Source: Collinsella sp. (lineage in GTDB: Bacteria > Actinomycetota > Coriobacteriia > Coriobacteriales > Coriobacteriaceae). From it: a DNA stretch of 21,140 bases. The stretch is from the NCBI GenBank assembly GCA_019425045.1, contig JAHYYI010000031.1, positions 1-21,140 of the forward strand, written 5' to 3'. This document shows positions 6,656 through 17,155 of the stretch, piece after piece. The position numbers and the translations under genes are program-made. Under the pieces are notes generated by a model. It had not been told where the DNA came from. It saw nothing but the letters and a program-made list of their open reading frames with translations, and searched no databases. The stretch's first letter is position 1, and every line of letters starts with the position of its first letter.

Positions 6656-9600
6656 ATGCAGGCAGATTCCGCTCAGCAGCAGGGCCTTTATCGCCCCGAA
6701 TTCGACCACGATGCATGTGGCATCGGCGCGCTTGCCGATATCAACGGTGAGCGCCATCACCAGATTCTGGACGATGCGCTGTCCATTCTTGTTAACTTGG
6801 AGCACCGCGGTGGCACGGGACTCGAGAAGAACACCGGCGACGGCGCTGGCATCCTGTTCCAGGTTCCGCATCGCTTTTTCCGTAAAGAGGCCCAAAAGTG
6901 CGGCCAGATTCTGCCGGCAGAGGGCGACTATGGCGTGGCCATGCTGTTCTTCCCGCAGGACGACAAGGGCGTAGAGGATGCCCGACGCGTATTTGAGGAG
7001 GGCTGCGCCGAGGCTGGCGTGCCGCTGCTCTTTTGGCGCGAGGTGCCCGTCGACCCGCACGACCTGGGTGAGACGGCCCGCGCCTGCATGCCTACCATCC
7101 TGCAGGCCTTTCTGGGCCGCCCCGACGACACGCCGGCCGGCGACGCATTCGAGCGCCGCCTGTACGTGTGCCGTCGCACTATCGAGAAGAAGGCCGACGC
7201 CGAGTTTGCCCTGCGCGACAAGATTTTCTACGTCTGCTCCATGAGCTCGCGCACCATCGTGTACAAAGGCATGCTTGTGGCCACGCAGATGCGCCACTTC
7301 TTCATCGATCTCAACGATGCCGCCGTCAAGACGGCCGTGGCGCTCGTCCACTCGCGTTACTCCACCAACACCACACCCAGCTGGGAGCGCGCGCACCCCA
7401 ACCGCTTTATCATCCACAACGGCGAGATCAACACCCTCAAGGGCAACGTCAACTGGATCCGCGCCCGCGAGCCCAATCTGTATAGCCCCGTGCTGCAGCA
7501 CGATCTTGAGCGCGTGATGCCCATCATCAACCGCGAGGGCTCCGATTCCGCGATTCTGGACAATGTGCTTGAGTTCCTGGTCATGAACGGCCGTCCGCTC
7601 ACGCGCGCCGCATCCATGCTGCTGCCCGAGCCGTGGGACCACAACGACAACCTGAGTGAGGAGCGTCGCGCCTACGACGCCTACCAGTCCATGCTCATGG
7701 AGCCGTGGGATGGTCCGGCGGCCATCGCCTTTACTGACGGCCGTACCCTGGGTGCCGCCCTCGACCGTAACGGCCTGCGCCCGGCTCGCTACTACGTGAC
7801 GCGCGACGGCCGCTTTATGCTGGCAAGCGAGGTGGGCACCATCGAGGTGCGCCCCGAGAACATCCTGACGAGCGGCTGCCTGGGACCGGGTCAGATGCTC
7901 GAGGTCGACTTTGCCCGTGGCCGCGTGATCTACAACGATGAGCTGCGCGCCCGTTACGCCAAGGAAAAACCCTACCGTGATTGGATTGCCGAGGAGACGC
8001 TGACCGTCGACGCGCTCGATGAGCCCGTTGCGACAACACCCGCCGAGGATGCCGAGGTGCCCGCCGCCGTGCGCATGGCCAAGCTCGGCTATCACTGGGA
8101 TGATGTTGACGAGGTCGTGCGCCCTATGGCCCAGCAGGGCAAGGCCCCGCTCGCCTCGATGGGTATCGATGCGCCGCTGGCCTGCCTGTCCAAGAAGACG
8201 CGCTCGTTCTTTGACTACTTCTATCAGCTGTTTGCCCAGGTAACGAACCCGCCGATCGACGCCCTGCGCGAGCATATGGTCACCTCGACCACGCTCTACC
8301 TGGGCAATCACGGCAACCTGCTTGAGGACTCTCGTACGGCCTGCCAACTGGTGCGTCTGGAGCGCCCGCTGCTGAGCGAGGAGGAGTTTGACCGCATCTG
8401 CGCCATCGACCGCGTGGGCTTTAAGACCCGCCGTTTCCGTGCCGTCTACCGCCGCGACGCGGGTGAGGGCGCGCTGCAGGCTGCGCTCAAGCAGCTTGCA
8501 GAGGACGTTGAGGCTGCAGTCCGCGACGGCGTGAACATCGTGGTGTTGAGCGATCGCGCCGGAGCGGGCGAGGTGCCCGTGCCGTCGCTGCTTGCCGTGG
8601 GCTGCGTGCACAACCACCTGATCCGTGCCGGCGTGCGCACCTTTGCCGATATCGTGGTGGAGTGCGGCGATGCGGTGTCCCCGCACGACTTTGCGGCGCT
8701 GGTGGGTTACTCCGCGAGCGGCATCTATCCGTATAACGCGCATGCGTGCATCCGCGACCTGGCGGCGCACGGCGATCTGGACGTGACAGCCGAGCAGGGC
8801 ATCGCCAATTACAACAAGGCTGCGACCGCTGGCATCGTCTCCATCATGTCCAAGATGGGCATCTCCACGGTGCAGAGCTACCATTCGGCGCAAATCTTCG
8901 AGGCCGTGGGCTTTACCCCGGAGTTTGTTAACGCGTACTTTGCCGGCACGGTGAGCCGTGTGGGCGGTATGAGTGTCGAGGACGTCGAGCGTGAGCAGAA
9001 TGAGCGCTACGACGCCGCACTCGCCATCCTTAAGAGCCCGGCTCCCGATCAGCTGCCCACACTGGGCCTGACCAAGTGGCGCCCGCTCGGCGGCGAGGAT
9101 CACCTCATCGATCCGCAGACTGTCTACTTGCTGCAGACCGCCTGCCGTGAGGACAGCTACGACACCTTTAAGGAGTACAGCGCCCGCCTGCACCGCACCG
9201 GCCGTGCCGTGCGCCTGCGCGACTTGCTCGACTTTAATGCTAGCGGCCGCACGCCGGTGGCACTCGACGAGGTGGAGCCTGCACTCAACATCGTCCGCCG
9301 CTTTAACACCGGTGCCATGTCGTACGGCTCCATCAGCAAAGAGGCGCACGAGTGCATGGCCATCGCCATGAACCGCCTACACGGCCGTTCCAACTCGGGC
9401 GAGGGCGGCGAGGACCCGCGTCGCGAGACCCCGCTGGCTAACGGCGACTCCAAGAACTCCGCGATCAAGCAGGTGGCGAGTGCGCGCTTTGGCGTGACGA
9501 GCCGCTACCTTTGCAGCGCCTTCGAGATTCAGATCAAGATGGCCCAGGGCGCCAAGCCCGGCGAGGGTGGCCACCTGCCCGGCAAGAAGGTCTACCCCTG

Positions 9601-11353
9601 GATCGCCGAGGTCCGTCAGTCCACGCCCGGCATCGGCCTGATCTCGCCTCCGCCGCACCACGACATCTACTCCATCGAGGACCTGGCAGAGCTGATCTTT
9701 GACCTTAAGAACGCCAACCCCGGCGCGCGCGTGTCGGTCAAGCTGGTCAGCGAGGCCGGCGTCGGCACCATTGCTACCGGCGTGGCCAAGGGTGCCGCCG
9801 ACAAGATTTTGATCAGCGGCCATAACGGCGGCTCGGGTGCCGCGGCGCGCGATTCCATTTGGCACGCCGGTCTGCCGTTGGAGCTCGGCCTTGCCGAGGC
9901 CCAGCAGACGTTGCTGCAAAACGGCCTGCGCTCCCGCGTGGTGCTCGAGGCCGACGGCAAGCTCATGGACGGCACCGATGTTGCCGTCGCCTGCTTGCTG
10001 GGCGCCGAGGAGTTTGGCTTTGCAACCATGCCGCTCATCTCCATGGGCTGCCTCATGCAGCGCGACTGCCAGCAGGATACCTGCCCGGCCGGCATCGCGA
10101 CGCAAAACTGCCGTCTGCGTCACGGCTTCCGCGGTAAGCCCGAGCACGTTGAGCACTTTATGCTCTTTGTTGCCGAGCAGCTGCGCGAGGTCATGGCGAC
10201 CCTGGGCTTCCGCACCGTCGACGAGATGGTCGGCCATCCCGAGTGCCTGCGCCAGATCGAGGTGCCGGGCAACCGCAAGGCCAACCTGCTCGATCTGTCG
10301 CCCGTGCTGGCGAGCGCGACCTGCGAGTTCGGTGCCCATATCCCGGGTGCCGACGGTCGCCACTTCCTCCCGCAGATGGCCGCGGACAGCGAGCTCGACA
10401 AGACGCTCGACTCCACGTTGTTCGTGCCCTATACGGCCGATGCCCGTGCGCACCTGCGTCCGATTCGCTTCCGCGCCGATATCGCCAACGTCAACCGCTG
10501 CGTGGGCACCATCCTGGGCAACGCGGTGACCAAGGCACATCCCGAGGGCCTGCCCGCCGGCTCCATCACCATCGATTGCGATGGTTCGGCCGGTCAGAGC
10601 TTTGGCGCCTTCCTGCCGCGCGGCATTACGCTCAACGTGTGCGGCGACGCCAACGACTACTTTGGCAAGGGCCTTTCGGGTGGCGAGGTGTCGGTGCGCC
10701 CCAACCCGCATGCGACCTACAAGTTCGACGAGAACATCATCGTGGGCAACGTTGCGTTCTTTGGCGCCACGAGCGGCCGCGGCTTCATTAACGGTCTTGC
10801 CGGCCAGCGTTTTGCCGTGCGCAACTCCGGCGCCACCGTGGTAGTCGAGGGCTGCGGCAACCATGGCTGCGAGTACATGACGGGCGGTCTGGCGCTCATC
10901 CTGGGCGAGGTCGGGCAGAACTTCGCCGCCGGCATGACGGGTGGCGTGGCCTATGTCTTTGACCAGTACGGTACGCTCGATGCCCGTGTGAACCACGAGA
11001 GCGTTGAGCTCAAGGCCCCGACGGCCGGCGAGCTGGCGCAGATTCGAGAACTCATCCAGGAGCACGTGGACGCGACGCAGAGCCCGCGCGGCATTAAGCT
11101 GCTCTACAGCTTTGAGACGATGAGCAAGCACTTTGTGAAGGTCATTCCGACCGAGTACGAGCGCGTGCTGGCGATTGTCGCTGCGGGCGAGGCTGCCGGC
11201 AAGACGCATGCGCAGGCAGAGGAGCTGGCGTTTGACATTGTGACCGGTCGCGCGAGCGCCGCGGATGTCGCTCGCTTTGATGTCGCGGGCGGTGCCGCGG
11301 ACGCTGCGTCCGTGGCTGCCAGCTCTGTTGCTTCGACCAAGAAGGAGGCGTAA
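6656..11353 (+). CDS. gltB: Glutamate synthase (NADPH) large subunit
   Basis: The 1565-residue protein is the alpha subunit of glutamate synthase, which moves the amide nitrogen of glutamine to 2-oxoglutarate. The N-terminal amidotransferase begins after a short propeptide at Cys21 (HDACGIG), the expected nucleophile, followed by ILVNLEHRGGTG. The central domain and FMN-binding synthase domain follow; KPGEGGHLPGKKV and ISGHNGGSGAA are characteristic. The [3Fe-4S] cysteines are Cys1132, Cys1138 and Cys1143 (CLMQRDCQQDTCPAGIATQ, spacing Cx5Cx4C). The C-terminal beta-helix GXGXG domain is present (GLSGGEVSVRP, GNHGCEYMTGG). A 70-residue Ala/Asp-rich tail extends past the usual end. GGGGAGG precedes the ATG. 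gltD follows after 5 bases; a GTTTC/GAAAC operator candidate lies upstream. Confidence 0.98.
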   Translation: MQADSAQQQGLYRPEFDHDACGIGALADINGERHHQILDDALSILVNLEHRGGTGLEKNTGDGAGILFQVPHRFFRKEAQKCGQILPAEGDYGVAMLFFPQDDKGVEDARRVFEEGCAEAGVPLLFWREVPVDPHDLGETARACMPTILQAFLGRPDDTPAGDAFERRLYVCRRTIEKKADAEFALRDKIFYVCSMSSRTIVYKGMLVATQMRHFFIDLNDAAVKTAVALVHSRYSTNTTPSWERAHPNRFIIHNGEINTLKGNVNWIRAREPNLYSPVLQHDLERVMPIINREGSDSAILDNVLEFLVMNGRPLTRAASMLLPEPWDHNDNLSEERRAYDAYQSMLMEPWDGPAAIAFTDGRTLGAALDRNGLRPARYYVTRDGRFMLASEVGTIEVRPENILTSGCLGPGQMLEVDFARGRVIYNDELRARYAKEKPYRDWIAEETLTVDALDEPVATTPAEDAEVPAAVRMAKLGYHWDDVDEVVRPMAQQGKAPLASMGIDAPLACLSKKTRSFFDYFYQLFAQVTNPPIDALREHMVTSTTLYLGNHGNLLEDSRTACQLVRLERPLLSEEEFDRICAIDRVGFKTRRFRAVYRRDAGEGALQAALKQLAEDVEAAVRDGVNIVVLSDRAGAGEVPVPSLLAVGCVHNHLIRAGVRTFADIVVECGDAVSPHDFAALVGYSASGIYPYNAHACIRDLAAHGDLDVTAEQGIANYNKAATAGIVSIMSKMGISTVQSYHSAQIFEAVGFTPEFVNAYFAGTVSRVGGMSVEDVEREQNERYDAALAILKSPAPDQLPTLGLTKWRPLGGEDHLIDPQTVYLLQTACREDSYDTFKEYSARLHRTGRAVRLRDLLDFNASGRTPVALDEVEPALNIVRRFNTGAMSYGSISKEAHECMAIAMNRLHGRSNSGEGGEDPRRETPLANGDSKNSAIKQVASARFGVTSRYLCSAFEIQIKMAQGAKPGEGGHLPGKKVYPWIAEVRQSTPGIGLISPPPHHDIYSIEDLAELIFDLKNANPGARVSVKLVSEAGVGTIATGVAKGAADKILISGHNGGSGAAARDSIWHAGLPLELGLAEAQQTLLQNGLRSRVVLEADGKLMDGTDVAVACLLGAEEFGFATMPLISMGCLMQRDCQQDTCPAGIATQNCRLRHGFRGKPEHVEHFMLFVAEQLREVMATLGFRTVDEMVGHPECLRQIEVPGNRKANLLDLSPVLASATCEFGAHIPGADGRHFLPQMAADSELDKTLDSTLFVPYTADARAHLRPIRFRADIANVNRCVGTILGNAVTKAHPEGLPAGSITIDCDGSAGQSFGAFLPRGITLNVCGDANDYFGKGLSGGEVSVRPNPHATYKFDENIIVGNVAFFGATSGRGFINGLAGQRFAVRNSGATVVVEGCGNHGCEYMTGGLALILGEVGQNFAAGMTGGVAYVFDQYGTLDARVNHESVELKAPTAGELAQIRELIQEHVDATQSPRGIKLLYSFETMSKHFVKVIPTEYERVLAIVAAGEAAGKTHAQAEELAFDIVTGRASAADVARFDVAGGAADAASVAASSVASTKKEA

Positions 11354-11358
11354 GTGCC

Positions 11359-12840
<1,482 letters not shown>

Positions 12841-12851
12841 GGTAGTCATTC

Positions 12852-12893
12852 AAGAACGTCCCCAATGACTAGTCATTGGGGACGTTCTTTTTT
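12852..12893 (+). terminator. Perfect 38-bp palindromic terminator after gltD
   Basis: AAGAACGTCCCCAATGAC (12852-12869) is followed by TA and its exact complement GTCATTGGGGACGTTCTT (12872-12889), then more T, giving six T in all. A degenerate copy of the right arm (18 of 22 bases alike) recurs 27 bp on at 12896-12917. Confidence 0.92.
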
Positions 12894-13213
12894 GTCTAGT
12901 CGCTGGGGACACTCTTTGCGCGCCTTCGAACGATTTGTTCGTTTGCTGACGTGCGGATGTTCATTTGTCGACTTTTTGGGCTGTGGTCACCTGTTGTTTC
13001 TGTGGTGGCTGCGGGCATCTGGCTCAAAAGGGCGGGTTGGCTGTCTATGTCTACCTGCGGTTTCTTTGCGGTGAGCTCATTCGGTCAAGCTTTTCGTCAA
13101 GTGTTTGGTCAGCATCTGGTCTGCAGTCGGAGGCCTATTTTGCCCGCGCTGGTCGTGGCTGCCCACCCTCCTCGTAAGCTCAAATTGAGGTCCATCAGTT
13201 TGAGGAGGATGCC
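12894..13213. other. 320-bp intergenic stretch, no gene recognised
   Basis: Apart from the decayed terminator arm at 12896-12917 and a weak CGAAC/GTTCG hairpin near 12928-12942, I see no convincing gene or RNA. Short open frames here are Cys/Trp/Phe-rich with T-rich codons unlike the neighbours. The last bases hold GAGGAGGA, the ribosome site of the next gene, and a near-palindrome CTCAAATTGAG at about 13179-13189. Confidence 0.6.
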
Positions 13214-13921
13214 ATGACTGACCAAGTTTTTGACCGAGCAGAGCTGGCTGAAGCCGTCGGCAACGATATTGCCGACATGGCCCATTTTTGGATGCTGCGG
13301 AAGTTTCAATTCCTGGAGCCGGCGCGCGAGCAGTTCGAGATTATCGTCGATCCGTGGCTCAGCTATTGCGAGGAACCTTCTCAAAACGAAATCATGGCCT
13401 ACAACATGGCGTTTACCGATTGGCTGCTGTTTGAGCGCCCCTATCGCCATGGCAAGACGCTGCTCGAGCTGTATGTGGATGAGCCGCCAGCGTCAATTTC
13501 TCCTGCCTCGCTTGGGCGACTTAAGCAGGTGCGCGACACGCAGTACTTCTCTCGCTTTGGCATTTTGGACAAGGATCCTGCGTCCGGCATGGTCGCGCTG
13601 AAGGACACACGCACCGATCATCGCTTTGATGTCTACGACCCGCATATCGTGCAAAAAGAGCATTGGAATGACGGCGCGATTGCGGTGCGCCTCGCCTGCG
13701 TCGACGATGTCTGGCTTACGGCGGGACAGCTCTACCTGTATGACATCGCGCGCCTGAACGACACGGCGGTCGACGGACCGGGTGCGGTGCATCCCGAGGA
13801 CCTAGAGGACGGTTTTGACACCTCGTGCATCAGCTTCTTTTTGCGCCTGGTTCGCGACATCATGGGCGCCCAGGGGCGGTACGTAAAGTCGCTCAACATC
13901 TACGAGCAGGAGTGGGAGTAG
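13214..13921 (+). CDS. Protein of unknown function
   Basis: A 235-residue soluble, acidic protein with normal codon use and GAGGAGGA about 5 bases before its ATG. It opens with a helical segment (MTDQVFDRAELAEAVGNDIADMAHFWMLRKFQFL), then FTDWLLFERPYRHGKTLLELYVDE, then a beta-rich part (FSRFGILDKDPASGMVALKDTRTDHRFDVYDPHIV). The pattern 'WLLFE-G-T-LE-Y' followed by an 'L-D-G-F-V' strand section resembles the middle of some SEC-C-associated proteins, but no SEC-C cysteines are present, so I give no function. It ends with YVKSLNIYEQEWE. The first of four 59-bp repeats begins 39 bases after the stop. Confidence 0.82.
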   Translation: MTDQVFDRAELAEAVGNDIADMAHFWMLRKFQFLEPAREQFEIIVDPWLSYCEEPSQNEIMAYNMAFTDWLLFERPYRHGKTLLELYVDEPPASISPASLGRLKQVRDTQYFSRFGILDKDPASGMVALKDTRTDHRFDVYDPHIVQKEHWNDGAIAVRLACVDDVWLTAGQLYLYDIARLNDTAVDGPGAVHPEDLEDGFDTSCISFFLRLVRDIMGAQGRYVKSLNIYEQEWE

Positions 13922-13960
13922 GGGGTGGGCAGTTGTCGCCTGCCTTGCCCTCTGTCTTTA

Positions 13961-14259
13961 TGTCTCGATCTGTAACGTTTAGGGACAAAAAACCGGTCTA
14001 CCTGTTACAGATCGAGACGAATGCTTGGGCGCCGCTGATTTGTCTAAATCTGTAACGTTTAGGGGCCTGGAGAACGTCTAACTGTTACAGATCGAGATGT
14101 TTGGCGCCTGGCAGGGGGAATGTCTCAATCTGTAACATCTACAGGCCAAAACTCGACCTAACTGTTACAGATTGAGACAAAGGTTGGACGCACGACTGAA
14201 AATCTCGATCTGTAACAACTAGAGGCCCAAAGACTGTCTTCCTGTTACAGATCAAGACA
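13961..14259. repeat. 59-bp palindromic repeat array, copies D, E, F, G
   Basis: Copies at 13961-14019, 14041-14099, 14121-14179 and 14201-14259 have an exact 80-bp period with three 21-bp linkers of unrelated sequence. Each copy has 16-bp inverted arms around 27 bp. Copy F carries CAATC on the left and GATTG on the right, matched changes that keep the pairing intact. The array separates the gene at 13214 from the putative nuclease gene, and the last copy ends 9 bases before the nuclease gene's GGAGG. Confidence 0.97.
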
Positions 14260-14284
14260 TTTGTCAGCGGAGGCAACGGTGGCG

Positions 14285-15355
14285 ATGGTCCATTTGTCCG
14301 ATGTGGTGGTGATGGAAGTGTCTAATACCGTTTTCAAGCACAAGCATACGACTCGCAACACGTTGGCGCGGAATAGGATGCTCGCGCGACTCACGGAGGT
14401 GACCGAGCAAGGTGCGCTGCTCGCAACGCATGACAATGCCGAGCTCATGTGGCTGCGGCGTCATGTTGGAACCGACGATATCGCGGAACCCGAGCCGTAT
14501 TTGTTCTGCTTTCAACATGATTGGGGTGTACTGACGCCGGCGGAGCGAACGCTGCGTACCATCAAAGGGCTTGCAGAGTTTCATCCCGATTGGGCGTTTT
14601 GGGGCTATGACGCGGCGCTTTTGTGGGGTCTGGAGGTGCCGAATGATCTGCTTGGGTCGCGTTTTCTTGTTAAGACGGGTTGTTCGGTGACGTTGAGCGG
14701 CGGGTGCAGGTTGTTGCGTCCGCAGATGGCGGGCGCACTCGAGCATGTTGATGGCGTGCGGGTGACGTCGTTTTGGCGCACGGTGGAGGATTGCCTACTG
14801 CGTGCGCCGTTCTCCTACGGGTTGGCGATTGCCGATTCTGCACTGCGGGCGAAAGGCGTATCACGTGGGGATTTGTGCGAGCGCCTCCGCGCCGATTGCG
14901 AGGGCAGGCGAGGGTATCGCAGGGCACAGGTGATTGCGTCGTATGCGGACGGGCTGTCTGAAAACGGCGGCGAGTCTCGGTTCCGAGCATTCTTTATTGC
15001 GTACGGCTTTCCGGTTCCGGAGCTGCAGGTGGAGTTTCGCGACCCGCTCGATCCGAGCCAGGTGTTTCGCGTCGACTATTTTTGGCGGCTCGAGGACGGG
15101 ACGTGTGTCATCGGCGAGCTCGACGGAAAGGGGAAGTACACCTTGCAGAGCGGCGAGGGTCGGGAGTCGGTTGACCCATTCGTGGCAGAGCGTCAGCGGG
15201 AATCTCATCTGACAATGCTCGGGCATAAGGTGCTTCGGTTTACGTTTAACGAACTCAAAGACCCGGGGAAGCTGGTCGAGAAAATGAGGCTGGCGGGTAT
15301 TCCTCGGCAGGTTGAATTGGCTGAGGAGTGGAGATGCCAGTGGTATGGGCGCTGA
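14285..15355 (+). CDS. AbiEi-like protein with a C-terminal PD-(D/E)XK (DUF559-like) nuclease domain
   Basis: The 356-residue product follows the layout of actinobacterial AbiEi-type proteins: an N-terminal region (TRNTLARNRMLARLTEV), a middle AbiEi-like core (DWAFWGYDAALLWGLEVP; VRVTSFWRTVEDCLLRAPF; ALRAKGVSRGDLCERL), and a C-terminal segment resembling DUF559/Vsr-like nucleases. Candidate catalytic residues are Glu230 (GGESRFRAFF), Asp264 (FRVDYFW), and Glu278, Asp280 and Lys282 (GELDGKGKY), the order expected for PD-(D/E)XK enzymes. AbiEi proteins are antitoxin or regulator components of AbiE systems, but no AbiEii toxin gene is adjacent. Start choice is open: GGAGG at 14269-14273 serves either GTG 14279 or ATG 14285, and a TTG at 14261 touches repeat G. 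Codon use looks less biased than the neighbours. Four repeats lie upstream and two downstream. Confidence 0.8.
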   Translation: MVHLSDVVVMEVSNTVFKHKHTTRNTLARNRMLARLTEVTEQGALLATHDNAELMWLRRHVGTDDIAEPEPYLFCFQHDWGVLTPAERTLRTIKGLAEFHPDWAFWGYDAALLWGLEVPNDLLGSRFLVKTGCSVTLSGGCRLLRPQMAGALEHVDGVRVTSFWRTVEDCLLRAPFSYGLAIADSALRAKGVSRGDLCERLRADCEGRRGYRRAQVIASYADGLSENGGESRFRAFFIAYGFPVPELQVEFRDPLDPSQVFRVDYFWRLEDGTCVIGELDGKGKYTLQSGEGRESVDPFVAERQRESHLTMLGHKVLRFTFNELKDPGKLVEKMRLAGIPRQVELAEEWRCQWYGR

Positions 15356-15362
15356 GAGGTTT

Positions 15363-15502
15363 TGTCTCGATCTGTAACGTTTAGAGGCTGTTTGAGCTCG
15401 TAATTGTTACAGATCGAGACAAGCCGGTGAAACGTCGACCGAATGTCTCGATCTGTAACATCAAGGGGCCTAATAACCCTGTACCTGTTACAGATCGAGA
15501 CA
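15363..15502. repeat. 59-bp palindromic repeat array, copies H and I
   Basis: Copies at 15363-15421 and 15444-15502, with a 22-bp linker, the only one not 21. Both have perfectly complementary 16-bp arms of the consensus sequence. The array begins 7 bases after the stop of the putative nuclease gene. Confidence 0.96.
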
Positions 15503-15606
15503 TTTCCCTGGTGTCGCTGGGGTGGGACTGCAACGTGTTCCGTCTCCCCACATCCCCTCTTTCTTCCGTTAACCGATGCGTCTGCAGCAATCCAGCGGGA
15601 CTAGGT

Positions 15607-15625
15607 GATAATGAACAAATGTTCA
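15607..15625 (+). promoter_or_regulatory. Candidate -10 element and inverted-repeat operator before the amidohydrolase
   Basis: GATAAT (15607-15612) runs into a 14-bp inverted repeat TGAACA-AA-TGTTCA (15612-15625), 26 bases before the start codon. A repressor bound here would cover the start of transcription. No good -35 hexamer is visible at 16-18 bases upstream, so the promoter call is weak. The stretch 15503-15606 shows nothing else. Confidence 0.35.
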
Positions 15626-15651
15626 AGTTAATCGTGAGGGAGGAGCTCGAT

Positions 15652-17022
15652 ATGGCGACTGCCGATCGTCCCACGTTGTTTATCAATGCGACCGTTCTGG
15701 ATGGTTCGGAGCATATGGAGCCGCAGCCCGATATGGCCGTGGCCGTTGAGCGCGGTGTCATCACATGGATGGGGCCGAGTGCTGTCGCGCAGGCGCCGGC
15801 GGGTGCCGAGGTCATCGACCTGGGCGGTGCGTATCTCATGCCGGGTCTCATCAATATGCACGTGCATCTGTGCGGTTCGGGCAAACCGGTCTCGGCGGGC
15901 GATGCGGGCGCGCTCATGAAGAAACTCGACAATCCCGTGGGCCGCGCCATCGTCCGCTACATCCTCAAAGGCAGTGCCCAGCAGCAGTTGGCAAGCGGCG
16001 TGACCACGGTGCGCGGTGCGGGTGACCCGCTGTTTGCCGATATCGCCGTGCGCGATGCCATCGACGCCGGCAAGTATCAGGGTCCGCGTCTGGTGGCGCC
16101 GGGAACGGGTGTCACGGTGCCGGGCGGTCACGGTGCGGGCTTGTTCGCCCAGGTGGCCAACAGTCCCGCCGAGGCGGCCGAACAGGTGCACGACTTGTAC
16201 GCGCGTGGTGCCGACGTCATTAAGCTGTTCGTGACGGGCGGCGTGTTCGACGCGACCGAGGTAGGCGAGCCGGGCGTGCTGCGTATGCCGGTGGAGGTTG
16301 CCGCGGCGGCGTGCAAGGCTGCGCACGAGGTTGGCCTGCCGGTTATGGCCCATGTCGAGAGCACCGAAGGTGTGAAGGCCGCGCTTGAGGCCGGTGTTGA
16401 CACGATTGAGCACGGCGCTCCGTTGACGCCCGAGATCCTGGAACTGTACCGCGGCGCCGCGGGTACGCAGCTCGAGGGACGTGCGCCGAGTGTGACCTGC
16501 ACCATCAGCCCGGCGCTGCCGTTTGTGTTGCTCGACCCGGAAAAGACCCATTCGACCGATACGCAAAAGAAGAACGGCGACATCGTGTGCTCGGGCATCA
16601 TCGAGAGCGCCCGTGCCGCGCTGGAAGCTGGCATTAAGGTGGGCCTGGGCACGGACTCAAGCTGCCCGTTCGTGACGCAGTACGACATGTGGCGTGAGGT
16701 GGCCTATTTTGCCAAGTATGTCGGTGTGAGCAACGCCTTCGCGCTGCATACGGCTACGCAAGTCAACGCCGAGCTGCTGGGGCTGGGCGGCGAGACCGGT
16801 ACGATCGAGTGCGGCAAGGCCGCCGATATCCTGGTGACGCGCAAGAATCCGCTCGATGACCTGTGCGCTCTGCGTGAGCCGACGCATGTGATGTGTCGCG
16901 GTGATTTGGTACGCAAGCTCAAGGTGAAGCGTATTCCCGAGGTGGACGCCGAGCTCGACGCGATTATGGCCATGCCTGCCGAAGCGCTGGCTGAGGAGCT
17001 GGCCCGCGACGGTGTGGCGTAG
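15652..17022 (+). CDS. Metal-dependent amidohydrolase (imidazolonepropionase/prolidase-like)
   Basis: The 456-residue protein belongs to the amidohydrolase superfamily. After an N-terminal beta-sandwich it shows NMHVH (His70 and His72) on strand 1, Lys191 in DVIKLFVTGG (the position of the carboxylated lysine bridging two metals), His234 in MAHVES, His254 in TIEHG and Asp335 in GLGTDSS. The full metal-ligand set is therefore intact. Relatives hydrolyse Xaa-Pro or Xaa-Arg dipeptides, imidazolone-type rings or related amides; the substrate cannot be read from sequence. No signal peptide is seen, so it is cytosolic. The ATG at 15652 follows GGGAGGAG by about 6 bases; the longer frame from 15427 would translate repeat I and is rejected. 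Confidence 0.93.
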   Translation: MATADRPTLFINATVLDGSEHMEPQPDMAVAVERGVITWMGPSAVAQAPAGAEVIDLGGAYLMPGLINMHVHLCGSGKPVSAGDAGALMKKLDNPVGRAIVRYILKGSAQQQLASGVTTVRGAGDPLFADIAVRDAIDAGKYQGPRLVAPGTGVTVPGGHGAGLFAQVANSPAEAAEQVHDLYARGADVIKLFVTGGVFDATEVGEPGVLRMPVEVAAAACKAAHEVGLPVMAHVESTEGVKAALEAGVDTIEHGAPLTPEILELYRGAAGTQLEGRAPSVTCTISPALPFVLLDPEKTHSTDTQKKNGDIVCSGIIESARAALEAGIKVGLGTDSSCPFVTQYDMWREVAYFAKYVGVSNAFALHTATQVNAELLGLGGETGTIECGKAADILVTRKNPLDDLCALREPTHVMCRGDLVRKLKVKRIPEVDAELDAIMAMPAEALAEELARDGVA

Positions 17023-17055
17023 ATGTGACAAAGGGGCAGCTCCGTTGCCGCATGC

Positions 17056-17093
17056 AAAAAGCTGAGGTCTCAACACGAGGCCTCAGCTTTTTT
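17056..17093. terminator. Bidirectional terminator between amidohydrolase and zinc-ribbon gene
   Basis: AAAAAGCTGAGGTCTC (17056-17071) pairs with the arm at 17077-17092 over 16 positions with one G-T wobble and an AACAC loop. T-runs appear on both strands, fitting its place between two converging genes. Confidence 0.92.
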
Positions 17094-17155
17094 ATCGAAC
17101 AAATACTTAAGATTTGGGACAAACAAACCTGATTAATTTGTCCCGCGTGCGGGCG

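Noticed and set aside
6632..9349. 905-residue open frame on the minus strand opposite gltB
   Set aside because: It is an antisense shadow created by the strong codon bias of gltB; the protein is His/Val/Gly-rich with no recognisable domain.
9377..11209. 610-residue open frame on the minus strand opposite gltB
   Set aside because: This is the same type of shadow; the plus strand here encodes the intact synthase and GXGXG domains.
12951..13217. Short open frames between gltD and the gene at 13214
   Set aside because: Compositions are rich in Cys, Trp and Phe, there is no ribosome site, and three overlapping frames are equally open.
13961..14259. CRISPR array
   Set aside because: There is regular 80-bp spacing with variable linkers, but the repeated unit is a long palindrome with its own variable centre, arrays have only 1-4 units and are scattered, and no cas genes are in the window.
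13961..15502. Insertion sequence or composite transposon around the nuclease gene
   Set aside because: There is no transposase motif in the protein, the flanking arrays are not inverted with respect to one another, and no target-site duplication is evident.
15427..15651. N-terminal extension of the amidohydrolase
   Set aside because: It would translate repeat copy I and lacks a ribosome site; GGGAGGAG clearly marks the start at 15652.
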